From Kitagawia praeruptora (Eukaryota; Streptophyta; Magnoliopsida; Apiales; Apiaceae): a stretch of DNA of 64,000 bases. The DNA is taken from contig CM075345.1 in NCBI GenBank assembly GCA_037693485.1, positions 78,179,001 through 78,243,000 of the forward strand, in the 5' to 3' direction. Positions 32,966 to 44,408 of the stretch are shown here, one piece after another (the first letter of the stretch is position 1; every line of letters starts with the position of its first letter). The translations under genes and the position numbers were made by a program. The notes beneath the pieces were generated by a model. It worked only from the letters and a program-made list of their open reading frames with translations. It searched no databases and had not been told where the DNA came from.

Positions 32966-35900
32966 ACCGGGTAATTCAACGGTCAACTATCACTTTGACC
33001 GGAACCCCTAAACAGGGTTTCGTCAGGGTTTAAGGATTCGATTTTTTAAAAAATATTTCTCGACTACCCAACCATACGGGAATCAAGATCCATCATGTTT
33101 AATGTTATTCCCAAAATTTTAGAAAAAAAATTTATTTGACCGGGTAATTCAAAGGTCAACTATCACTTTAACCGGAACCCCTAAACAGGGTTTCGTCAGG
33201 GTTTAAGGATTCGATTTTTTTAAAAATATTTCTCGACCACCCAACCATACGGGAATCAAGATCCATCATGTTTAATGTTATTCCCAAAATTTTAGAAAAA
33301 AAATTATTTGACCGGGTAATTCAAAGGTCAACTATCACTTTAACCGGAACCCCTAAACGGGGTTTCGTCAGGGTTTAAGGATTCGATTTTTTTAAAAATA
33401 TTTCTCGACCACCCAACCATACGGGAATCAAGATCCATCATGTTTAATGTTATTCCCGAAATTTTTGAAAAAAAAAATTATTTGACCGGGTAAATAAACG
33501 GTCAACTATCACTTTGACCGTAACCCCTAAACAAGGTTTCGTTAAGTTTTATGGATTCTATTTTTTAAAAAATATTTCTCGACCACCCAACCATACGGGA
33601 ATCAAGAACCATCATGTTTAATGTTATTCCCAAAATTTTAGAAAAAAAAATTTTATTTGACCGGGTAATTAAACGGTCAACTATCACTTTGACCGGAACC
33701 CCTAAACAAGGTTTCGTTAGGGTTTAAGGATTCGATTTTTTAAAAAATATTTCTCGACCACCCAACTATACGTGAATCAATATCCATCGTGTTTAATGTT
33801 ATTCCCAAAATTTTAGAAAAAAAATAAAAAAAATTGACCGGGTAATTCAATGGTCAACTATCACTTTGACCGGAACCCCTAAACAGGGTTTCGCTAGGGT
33901 TTCAGGATTCGATTATTTTAAAATATTTCTCGACCACCCAACCATACAGGAATCAAGATCCATCATGTTTAATGTTATTCCCAAAATTTTAGAAAAAAAA
34001 TTATTTGACCGGGTAATTCAATAATCAACTATCACTTTGACCAGAACCCCTAAACAGGGTTTCGTCAGGGTTTAAGGATTCGATTTTTTAAAAAATATTT
34101 CTCGACCACCCAACCATACGGGAATTAAGATCCATCATGTTTAATGTTATTCCAAAAATTTTAGAAAAAAAAATTTTATTTGACCGGGCAATTCAACGGT
34201 CAACTATCACTTTGACCGAAACCCCTAAGTAGGGTTTCGTCAGGGTTTAAGGATTCGATTTTTTAAAAATATTTCTCGACCACCCAACCATACGGGAATC
34301 AAGATCCATCATGTTTAATGTTATTCCCAAAATTTTAGAAAAAAAAAATTATTTGACCGGGTAATTCAACGGTCAACAATAACTTTGACCGGAACCCCTA
34401 AACAGGGTTTCGTCAGGGTTTAAGGATTCGATTTTTAAAAAATATTTCTCGACCACCCAACCATAAGGGAATCAAGATCCATCATGTTTAATGTTATTCC
34501 CAAAATTTTAGGAAAAAAAAAAATTATTTGACCGGGCAATTCAACGGTCAACTATCACTTTGACCGAAACCCCTAAGTAGGGTTTCGTCAGGGTTTAAGG
34601 ATTCGATTTTTTAAAAATATTTCTCGACCACCCAACCATACGGGAATCAAGATCCATCATGTTTAATGTTATTCCCAAAATTTTAGAAAAAAAAATTATT
34701 TAACCGGGTAATTCAACGGTCAACTATCACTTTGACCGGAACCCCTAAACAGGGTTTCGTCAGGGTTTAAGGATTCGATTTTTTAAAAAATATTTCTCGA
34801 CCACCCAACCATACGGGAATCAAGATCCATCATGTTTAATGTTATTCCCAAATTTTAGAAAAAAAATTTATTTGACCGGGTAATTCAAAGGTCAACTATC
34901 ACTTTAACCGGAACCCCTAAACAGGGTTTCGTCAGGGTTTAAGGATTCGATTTTTTTAAAAATATTTCTCGACCACCCAACCATACGGGAATCAAGATCC
35001 ATCATGTTTAATGTTATTCCCAAAATTTTAGAAAAAAAAAAATTATTTGACCGGGTAAATAAACGGTCAACTATCACTTTGACAGTAACCCCTAAACAAG
35101 GTTTCGTTAAGGTTTATGGATTCGATTTTTTAAAAAATATTTCTCGACCACCCAACCATACGGGAATCAAGAACCATCAGGTTTAAAGTTATTCCCAAAA
35201 TTTTAGAAAAAAAATTTTTATTTGACCGGGTAATTAAACGGTCAACTATCACGTTGACCGGAACCCCTAAACAGGGTTTCGTTAGGATTTAAGGATTCGA
35301 TTTTTAAAAAAATATTTCTCGACCACCCAACTATACGTGAATCAATATCCATCGTGTTTAATGTTATTCCCAAAATTTTAGAAAAAAATAAAAAAAAATT
35401 ACCGGGTAATTCAACGGTCAACTATCACTTTGACCGGAACCCCTAAACAGGGTTTCGCTAGGGTTGGGTTTCAGGATTCGATTATTTTAAAATATTTCTC
35501 GACCACCCAACCATACAGGAATCAAGATCCATCATGTTTAATGTTATTCCCAAAATTTTAGAAAAAAAATTATTTGACCGGGTAATTCAATAGTCAACTA
35601 TCACTTTGACCAGAACCCCTAAACAGGGTTTCGTCAAGGTTTAAGTATTCGATTTTTTAAAAAATATTTCTCGACCACCCAACCATACGGGAATCAAGAT
35701 CCATTATGTTTAATGTTATTCCCAAAATTTTAGAAAAAAAAATTATTTAACCGGGTAATTCAACGGTCAACTATCACTTTGACCGGAACCCCTAAACAGG
35801 GTTTCATCAGGGTTTAAGGATTCGATTTTTTAAAAAATATTTCTCGACCACCCAACCATACGGGAATCAAGATCCATCTTGTTTAATGTTATTCCCAAAA

Positions 35901-37205
35901 TTTTAGAAAAAAAATTTATTTGACCGGGTAATTCAAAGGTCAACTATCACTTTAACCGGAACCCCTAAACAGGGTTTCGTCAGGGTTTAAGGATTCGATT
36001 TTTTTAAAAATATTTCTCGACCACCCAACCATACGGGAATCAAGATCCATCATGTTTAATGTTATTCCCAAAATTTTAGAAAAAAAAAATTATTTGACCG
36101 GGTAAATAAACGGTCAACTATCACTTTGACCGTAACCCCTAAACAAGGTTTCGTTAAGGTTTATGGATTCGATTTTTTAAAAAATATTTCTCGACCACCC
36201 AACCATACGGGAATCAAGAACCATCATGTTTAATGTTATTCCCAAAATTTTTGAAAAAAAAATTTTATTTGACCGGGTAATTAAACGGTCAACTATCACG
36301 TTGACCGGAACCCCTAAACAGGGTTTCGTTAGGGTTTAAGGATTCGATTTTTAAAAGAATATTTCTCGACCACCCAACTATACGTGAATCAATATCCATC
36401 GTGTTTAATGTTATTCCCAAAATTTTAGAAAAAAAATAAAAAAAATTTATCGGGTAATTCAATGGTCAACTATCACTTTGACCGGAACCCCTAAACAGGG
36501 TTTCGCTACGGTTGGGTTTCAGGATTCGATTATTTTAAAATATTTCTCGACCACCCAACCATACAGGAATCAAGATCCATCATGTTTAATGTTATTCCCA
36601 AAATTTTAGAAAAAAAATTATTTGACCGGGTAATTCAATAGTCAACTATCACTTTGACCAGAACCCCTAAACAGGGTTTCGTCAGGGTTTAAGTATTCGA
36701 TTTTTTAAAAAATATTTCTCGACCACCCAACCATACGGGAATTAAGATCCATCATGTTTAATGTTATTCCAAAAATTTTAGAAAAAAAATTTTTATTTGA
36801 CCGGGCAATTCAACGGTCAACTATCACTTTGACCGAAACCCCTAAGTAGGGTTTCGTCAGGGTTTAAGGATTCGATTTTTTAAAAATATTTCTCGACCAT
36901 CCAACCATACGGGAATCAAGATCCATCATGTTTAATGTTATTCCCAAAATTTTAGAAAAAAAAAATTATTTGACCGGGTAATTCAACGGTCAACTATAAC
37001 TTTGACCGGAACCCCTAAACAGGGTTTCGTCAGGGTTTAAGGATTCGATTTTTAAAAAAATATTTCTCGACCACCCAACCATAAGGGAATCAAGATCCAT
37101 CATGTTTAATGTTATTCCCAAAATTTTAGGAAAAAAAAAATTTATTTGACCGGGTAATTAAACGGTCAACTATCACTTTGACCTGAACCCCTAAATAGGG
37201 TTTCG
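32966..37205. repeat. Satellite array, ~175-bp monomer, about 24 copies (right arm)
   Basis: Same monomer and orientation as 14492-22193, beginning with the ACCGG target duplication of B. Marker variants recur in blocks: GTTTATGG or its variant near 33548, 35113 and 36163; TATACGTGAATCAATATCC near 33770, 35333 and 36379. The spacings of ~1565 and ~1048 bp are nine and six monomers. The array stops abruptly at 37205 within a monomer (after GGGTTTCGTTA). Confidence 0.95.
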
Positions 37206-37941
37206 TTATTAGATATGTATTTTACGGTTAAACCCAAACGTTTTACCATAAATACACGCAACCAATTATCATGTGTAGTGGGACACGATCCTTGAAAAAT
37301 GTGTGAGTGGGACACGTGTTACACTTTGAGCGGAACAGACATGCAGACACAGTAATTACAACCATAAGTACTGCTATTTTCTCTCACTAATTACTGACAC
37401 AATTAAAGTTTTACACATATCAACAGCTGTCAACAACTCTCTTTACCCCAAATTTGAAATCATCTGAAATAAGATATACCTTAGAGTATTTAGACAAAAT
37501 CCATTAGTGTTTGTCAATTCTCCATCTTTATTACCGAAACCCTTTCAAATACTACACAGATGTGAATATTTGTGTGTGGATAGAAGAATTTACTAATCCA
37601 ATTTTTAGAGCATCTAATATTTCATAAAATCCATAAAGATAAATCAGTAAACACTAGATGCACAAACTCTCATTTTAAACACTGAATATTTGATGAATGC
37701 TAAACTCTATAGTAAATAGTATACAGAACTCTAAATACATATACTCCCTTTGATGTCCATGATAATCCAAGTAAGCACACAGTCTTTATAGACAAAAAGA
37801 TCAAGAGATAAATATCAAAGTCGCATTCAGTGAGTAACATGCCATGAATTAAAAAAAACTCTCAAACTCTCAAATCACACAAGTGTTTAGGTGAAGTGTT
37901 TACACTCAGTTCAACCAATAAAAGCAGATACTACCATATGC
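37206..37941 (-). other. Probable 3' non-coding part of element D, distal fragment
   Basis: Unique-looking sequence between the satellite and element C. No ORF. It is continuous with 47732 onward once C and one TTGGT are removed, and shares the AAACTCT-rich style of element D. No LTR end is recognisable at 37205, so D's 3' LTR is missing. Assignment to D is an inference. Confidence 0.5.
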
Positions 37942-37946
37942 TTGGT
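37942..37946. other. Target site duplication (left) of element C
   Basis: TTGGT, repeated at 47727-47731 on the other side of the element. Confidence 0.93.
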
Positions 37947-40900
37947 TGTGACAGCCCCAAATCCGGGGTCATGAATTTGGGCCATCACGAACCAACTTCC
38001 ATTCAAATTCAATATCTCTTGGGTTTTTTTTTTTATAATTAATACTTATGCAATTGACCCCACAATAATACACACACACACCAGTCATATGCTCATAGAA
38101 CAATATTTACCATAACCAAAAGTTTAGAGTTGAAAGTTAAAGAGTTATTACAAACCAGGATCATACTAAAGTACATTGTTGAATAACACTTCGACATGAA
38201 GCGTTTCAACAACCAAAAGTTTATTACATGTCCTCATACTTAATTATACATGAGCCCTTGTAACCCATCCACCTCGTCACTACCTCCGGAATCGATGCTA
38301 ACGAGCTCTCAGTAGGTCGCCTTTCCCTTACCCTCTTGCGGGGCATTCTGCGCAGTATTGGCATACCTAGCTGTATATAGATTAGTAGCAAGAGTGAGCT
38401 ATAATAGCTCAGCAAGATAATATTGAAAACTAGAATTTAAAATGTAACCAATTTATAAACTTTAAGGAAGAATAAAACTCTTATTTAATAATACATCATC
38501 CACTTACTATTATAAGAAAGAAATCTAAGGTAATACAGTATCAGTTTCTCTTCTTAAATATTATATCAACCAATATACCCTTTTAGTGTAATATCTAAAA
38601 ATAACATAAATACTTGAGTAAATCTCTCACTATCATCTTCTCATTTCCCTCCTGTACAGTAATTTTTATAAATTAATATAAAATCAGTTTCTCTTCATCT
38701 ATATCAATAATTCCATCGTTTCATATCACTTTTCTGTTTTCAGTTATAGAAATCTGAAAACCACTTTCAATTCTTTCTTTCAAGTTTTGGGGATATATAC
38801 TGGCGCCAGATACGTAGGACGATGATCAGTCGCCTGACCGTATCCGCTCTCTGTTTACTACTAGTAGAAGGAATGAAGGCACCTGCTAACATCATCCCTG
38901 GAGGAAGGCACCTGCTAACATCCTCCTGGAGGAAGGCACCTGCTAACATCCTCCCTTGGCATCTTCGTGCCGAATCATGAATACTAGACTATGTCGCACA
39001 CAGCCCTGACATAGCCTCTTATGCAAATTTGTTGCTAATCCCCCTTTTTATAAGATCATTATTCAATTTATCAATACCATTTCACATTTCCATATGTCAT
39101 TCACTTATCTCATTTCCATTCTCGCACATTACTTCTATAAAATATATGTATATAACATACACTAAAAGAATGTTTATAATATAGCATTATAAATCATATA
39201 ACCCTAGATAACAACTGATACCATTCTCTTTCATATCTCTTTTACCTTAGAGCATATTCGCTCCATTCGTAATCATCTCTATATTCATATTTCAGAAAAC
39301 ATACCCATCTCTCTTTAATTTTCCAAAATCAAGAAAATATACTCTTTGCAATATAGCAATAAAAGCATCACATATACATAAATATATGCCATGATATCAT
39401 TATTATTCCGAAGATAAATAATTTTTAAAGTAGGGATAGAAGGATCTTGCCTCGATTTCTGTATCCTGACAGTAGGGCTGGTTCCTCCTCCGGAATTTCT
39501 ATAAACACAAAAGGACCGTCATTAGAACACTACATCTCTTACTCACTATCCTCTTGTATAACAAAACCCTTTACACTTCAACATATGTTTAATGTGTTAT
39601 TATTATCCCAAAGGTTCAAGAACTTAACCATTTATAAGCTCAATCGAAGTTTCAGGGGTTTTTTACCATTTCCCCTAACAACCACACTCGACTGTAAAAT
39701 TTCTTATAAATTTTAGAATTCGAATTTTAATGCAAGGTCAACTGGTATTAGTTCTTTGACCACACTACTACCATATCCCAAAATTTCGTGGCTTTTAAAC
39801 ATGTTAAAGTATGGTAACTCTAACCTCAAATTTGGTACAATTACGATTTCTCGACTTTCGAACGTCTTTCACTAAAACTGACTTTTCTCCTAAACCGTAC
39901 GTCAGATTTTAACGCACCTTATATCAAAACGATCTATGAACTAAGCTCTATCATTTCATGGTCACTAAGTGTGCTAGACAGTAAGGTACCGTACTGCATT
40001 GGTGTCCAAAAACAGGGCAGTTTGTAGTTCTAACGAAAATCGGACATTATAACTGCTGTAATTTCATACTTTCCAAAATCAAACTCCTCCAAATCAATCA
40101 TCCACCTTATACACCATCACCTACACCATGTGGTCATCTTACCAACCATGGTTACAAGCACATACTCCTTCCAAAATCAACTTTAATCACTTACAAACAC
40201 TTATAACATCATAATCATAACATTTATACCACTTAATCACTAACACAACTATATCCATCATAAACATAAAAGAGCAAGCATGATTATACCTTCTTGAAGC
40301 TTTGATAACTCTTAAAAATCCTTGATAAACCTTGGGCAATCCTTAAACAACCTTAGATTAACTTGAATCAACTAAAGGAATCATAAAAACCAAGTTAGTT
40401 TCTTAAAGTTACTATTCATCACTATTCACCATCAACTTTCATGATTTTATTACCTTGGCAAATGATGTTGGGTGGCTATGAAACTTTGTAGATGATCCTT
40501 CCTAACCTCCAAGAAGCTCCATGAATTTTCTCTTGATTTTATCTTGAAGAGAACTAGGGTTTTGATTTTTATTTTTCTTATTTTTTTCCTTTTGGCCGAA
40601 TGGGTGTGATGAAGAAGGGGGAGTGGTTTCTTTTGCTTTCTTTGATCTAATCTTGTGTTAATCTTGTAAGTTTTAGCTTGTCTTAGAAGCTTGGGAGATA
40701 TTTTGTGGTTTAAGCCAAGCGAAAGTACTAATTTACCCTTAAAAACAAGTTAATGACTAATGAAACCACCTTGATAATCCAATAACCTCTTTTCTTGTTT
40801 TCCTAAGTAAAATGTCAATCACATTGGTAGATAATAATGTGGTATGTATCCTTGTTATATTGCTAATCTCCATATTCGTCTAATTGTGGTTCGTTACGAA

Positions 40901-41264
40901 TGTACCTCATTATCTCAGTGGTTTTGAGATCATTTAACAATCCAAATTCCATTGGTATTCTCTTAACTTAAAAATCCCCTGGCTCAATTCTAAATTCACT
41001 AATCCCTCAATATATAATTCTTATAATGTTTCCATGCTCCTTAGTGTCCAATAGAAGCTTGTTCGAAATCAAAATCCATGTTTCAGGAATTTCTGGAATC
41101 TATCGTCATTTCGAGTCACTTATTTCCATTGTACAACACTGCTATGGTTTCTGTTTATTCATTTTCCATTTCCTTTATAGAGTACCTATATACCATTTCT
41201 CTAAATCCTCGAAATTTACTATTCATGTGACCACTGTAGCATTACTGAAGTTAGGGTTATTACA
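37947..41264 (-). repeat. Element C 3' LTR (3318 bp)
   Basis: Plus-strand TGTGACAG...ATTACA. It contains a triplicated ~30-bp unit at 38875-38959 and single copies of blocks that are tandem in family A. Small ORFs (38224-38415, 38767-38949, 39447-39716, 41026 onward) recur in the other LTR and are not credible genes. Confidence 0.94.
38875..38959. repeat. ~30-bp minisatellite in C LTR, three units
   Basis: GAAGGCACCTGCTAACATC recurs three times, joined by MTCCTGGAG-type spacers. Family A has one diverged copy at the same place (near 5045). The other C LTR carries the identical triplet at 45337-45421. Confidence 0.88.
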
Positions 41265-41283
41265 TCCTTCCCCCCTTAAAAGG
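41265..41283 (-). promoter_or_regulatory. Polypurine tract of element C
   Basis: Minus strand AAGGGGGGAAGGA immediately precedes the LTR start TGTAATAACCC. Confidence 0.88.
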
Positions 41284-41381
41284 ATTCCGTCCCGGAATCA
41301 CGTCAGAATTGTCCATAGATACCTTTTTATCTACACCTTATAACTTCTATATCACTTTCTCCATCCTTTTTCCTTCATAAT

Positions 41382-41444
41382 ATCTCTATCTTGTTTGCGC
41401 AGAATTACACCAACATAAACTTGCTTGTCATTCATCAACATTCC
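41382..41444 (-). pseudogene. Captured poly(A)-binding-protein fragment in element C
   Basis: Minus-strand codons give GMLMNDKQVYVGV, then ILRKQDRD, in an open stretch. It is the same host-like fragment as in family A (1482-1567) but closer to the expected linker (RKQDRD rather than YKQDRD). It lies 7 nt from the RNase H relic. The upstream part (AIDKLN) seen in A is missing here. Confidence 0.66.
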
Positions 41445-41451
41445 TCTTTTA

Positions 41452-41502
41452 ATTATGGGTATCGGCCACCACATTGGCCTCTCCTGACTGGTAGTGTATC
41501 TC
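41452..41502 (-). pseudogene. RNase H C-terminal relic in element C
   Basis: Minus-strand codons EIHYQSGEANVVADTHN then stop. It corresponds to the end of the Gypsy RNase H (YHPGKANVVADALSR-like) and is the only recognisable remnant of pol in C. Confidence 0.7.
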
Positions 41503-41826
41503 ACTTATGGTTTATTTCTATATTGATCTCTATCATGACATAAAATATACATATTTCGCTCTTATTATATCTTGGCTCTGTAAAATCTTCCAGAAATCCG
41601 ACTAGAATAAGATTCTTTGAAACAATTGTAAGAAAATATTACCTATAATATATATTTCCTGTTCGTATATAAACAAGTCTGTGGTTTACCCCCAAAATAC
41701 TATTATTCTCCTTTTCATAGAATTTCTAACCCCTAACAGATACTGATTTTCCTTATCTAGATTATCAACCTACCTATACCATTCATTGACCACATTGATC
41801 CCTAACCAAACATTTACACTAAAAAT

Positions 41827-43110
41827 TTAAATACTAGAAAAATGTTCACCTGCATCTGTATCCGGCCTTCTCAAAGCCTCCCCTAAAGTCATATTGTACA
41901 CCCTGGCAGTAGGTTTATTTGAAGCAGTCACACTCTGTTCTGGCACGGATGATCCCCCGGAACGACAATCTCTGGCAATATGTCCTAGTTTCCCACACTG
42001 GTAACACTTGATGTCCCTCTTAGGATTGGTATTAGCAGATGGGCACTGGCTAAAATAGTGTCCTTTTTGTCCACAGTTATAGCAGTTTATTTCTAACGCT
42101 CTACACACTCCCGTATGCTTCCTACCACACGTGTTACAGTCTGGAAATGGTGTTCGAGATTGATTAGACTGAAAAGTTCCTGTGGATCTACCACCCTGAT
42201 TCACAGTCTCACTGGTAGTCTTATTATTCCCTGACTTTCCTCCAAACTGGGGTTTTTGTCCTTTACCAAACTTGTTAAAATAGCTTCCTTCACTTGAACC
42301 TCCTTTCTGACCCTCAAATTTCCTTTTCTTACTCTCTCGTCCTATTTGAGTCTGTTCACTCTCAGCTTCGATAATAGATGCTTTCTGAACCACCGCAGCA
42401 TAATCAGTCAACTCAAATGGTGCCACTCTAGTACGTAGCCATGGTTTCAATCCTTGTTGAAACCTCTTCGCTCGTTGCTCTTCAGTACGCACAAATTCTG
42501 GAACAAACCTAGACAGTTCGGTAAATTTCGTTTCATACTCAGCCACTGATAGGTTTTCCTGCTTTAGCTCCAAAAATTTTATTTCCATCTGGTTCTCCAA
42601 ATACCTAGGGGAATATTTGTCTAGAAATACCCTAGTGAAACGCTCCCAAGTTATCACTCCCGCTCCTTCCAGATTCTTTTTAGCTTCCCACCAGTAATTC
42701 GCCTCTCCCTTTAGGAGATAGGCTGCAAAAACTGTCTTCTGATCTTCCTCTACCCTCAGTATCTCAAAAGCCTTTTCCATCTCCTTCAGCCATGCCCTGG
42801 CTGCTACTGGGTTAGTGGTTCCCTCAAATTCTGGGGGTTTTAGTGACTTAAAAGCACGAAAAGAGTTAGCTGCCTGGTTGGGAAGAACAGGTGGTTGTAG
42901 TGGATTCTGTGGATTAGCTAAATTCTGCCTCAAAAGTTCCATAAATTGGTTAAAAGGGTCACCGCCCTGATTTCTCTGTTGATCAGTTGATTCATCTTCT
43001 TCTTCCTCATGATCTTGTTCATTATGAGCGTTTTCATCCTGCCTATTATGACTTTCTTCCTCTCTCTCATTTTCCCTTGCATTCATGCTATTATTACGCT
43101 TAGGCGGCAT
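41827..43110 (-). CDS. gag: Element C gag polyprotein, intact (427 aa)
   Basis: Starts MPPKRNNS at 43110. An acidic, Gln-rich N-terminus (1-50) is followed by a Retrotrans_gag domain at ~85-230 (PPEFEGTTNPVAARAWLKEM, YWWEAKKNL, FLDKYSPRYLENQ), a basic linker, and three zinc-binding clusters: C325-C336 (CNTCGRKHTGVC, irregular), C343-C356 (CYNCGQKGHYFSQC) and C369-C382 (CYQCGKLGHIARDC). Gag packages element RNA into cytoplasmic particles. The frame ends soon after ARVYNMTLGEA, the usual approach to protease, so pol was deleted directly downstream. An intact gag in an element without pol suggests recent selection or very recent insertion. Confidence 0.95.
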   Translation of the reverse strand: MPPKRNNSMNARENEREEESHNRQDENAHNEQDHEEEEDESTDQQRNQGGDPFNQFMELLRQNLANPQNPLQPPVLPNQAANSFRAFKSLKPPEFEGTTNPVAARAWLKEMEKAFEILRVEEDQKTVFAAYLLKGEANYWWEAKKNLEGAGVITWERFTRVFLDKYSPRYLENQMEIKFLELKQENLSVAEYETKFTELSRFVPEFVRTEEQRAKRFQQGLKPWLRTRVAPFELTDYAAVVQKASIIEAESEQTQIGRESKKRKFEGQKGGSSEGSYFNKFGKGQKPQFGGKSGNNKTTSETVNQGGRSTGTFQSNQSRTPFPDCNTCGRKHTGVCRALEINCYNCGQKGHYFSQCPSANTNPKRDIKCYQCGKLGHIARDCRSGGSSVPEQSVTASNKPTARVYNMTLGEALRRPDTDAGEHFSSI

Positions 43111-44394
43111 GATTCTGTATATAACAATATTCTTCGTTAATCACCCACAATTAGGGTACAATATACATCATTTCCATATATACACAACTATATCATTAGT
43201 TGATCTTATTTATACATCCCAGTATTTTAAATTCACACAAGTAATATTTAATCATAATACAACTTTGACAAATAAGCTTAGTACCTTTAACACAATAACC
43301 TTTTCATTTAAGTCAATCACCGCATATATATATCAATATTCTTTAATCTCAACATTTAATATCAAAATACAATAGAATTTAGACATAATACACAAACTTC
43401 ATTAATTATCCCCACTTCCTTTGTTTATCCTTATTCTAATTTTTCTCTCAAAATACACCTTACTCTCAGTAGTAAATCTCAATTATACCCTAGAATTCCT
43501 AATATTCTTTTATCTCAATAATCCTCAAATATACCCATTTCTTCTCACGAAATTCCTTCCTCTTTATGTCAAAACGCTTCTAGCTCTAATTATCTCTTAT
43601 TGAAATTTCCCTTGAAATCTCGAGTTTCCTCGCACAGTCACGTATACTCTAAACCTTGATCCCATTATCCCATCCATTACTGAAATCTTCTATACTCGAA
43701 ATAATTTATAGAATTTAAGAAACTTTGAATTGAAACGAACCCAAATAAAAAAAAAACAAGCAAGTGTCCCACAACAATGTATAAGATTAAGAGTTTTAAA
43801 ATAGCTCTTATTTGAAACAAAAGGATATTTGGGAAATCAATAGGATGGAAGAACCCGTACGTAACACAAGTGAGGGCGTCCCCTCCGACTTTCTATCACA
43901 CAGACAGATTGTCCCCATGTATACATATAGGGCTATTCCTCTTAGTTGGAGTAAGAAATATAGAGGGAAATTTAAATCACGATGATAAACACCATTTTTC
44001 GAAAATAATTTTAGAGAAATATTTTGACTAAGATAGATCGGATAAAATTTTGAAATACATTCAAAAGGCACCAGAAAGTTTTGAAAAGATACCGGCCCCT
44101 TTTTGAATAAGAAATGATAGATCACTCCAGGATTACTCACGAGGTTATCTAACGTACACTTCCCGATACATCAAGTATTCCCTTCCTCATATCGATCTCG
44201 CGTGCTACATAAACTTAACACCTTTGGCATAATAACACCCTTATTAGCAATAATCTATAAAATTATAATTACGACTTAGAATAAACGCTTCGTTCGATAA
44301 ACCCCCCCCCTTGAACTCGATGTGAGTTCACAATTTCTATTATTACTGATATATTTATTATTATCACTCTTGTTCCTGAGCATTATGACTCTTA
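43111..44394 (-). other. Element C 5' leader (non-coding)
   Basis: Between the PBS and gag. It contains the block at ~43421-44140 that in family A lies downstream of the gag start instead. The ORFs on either strand (43421-43603, 43808-44140) are conserved in A only as nucleotide homology; no protein family is recognised. Confidence 0.7.
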
Positions 44395-44406
44395 GCTCTG
44401 ATACCA
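44395..44406 (-). promoter_or_regulatory. Primer binding site (initiator tRNA-Met), element C
   Basis: TGGTATCAGAGC on the minus strand, 2 nt after the 5' LTR end. Confidence 0.92.
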
Positions 44407-44408
44407 AC

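Noticed and set aside
15000..37200. True interstitial telomere or chromosome end
   Set aside because: Only single heptamers per monomer, in opposing directions. No (TTTAGGG)n run exists.
44395..44406. tRNA gene suggested by GGTATCAGAGC-type sequences (also 4123, 10710, 52985, 61528 and 62351)
   Set aside because: Each is an isolated 12-nt PBS next to an LTR end. No cloverleaf or internal A/B boxes were seen.
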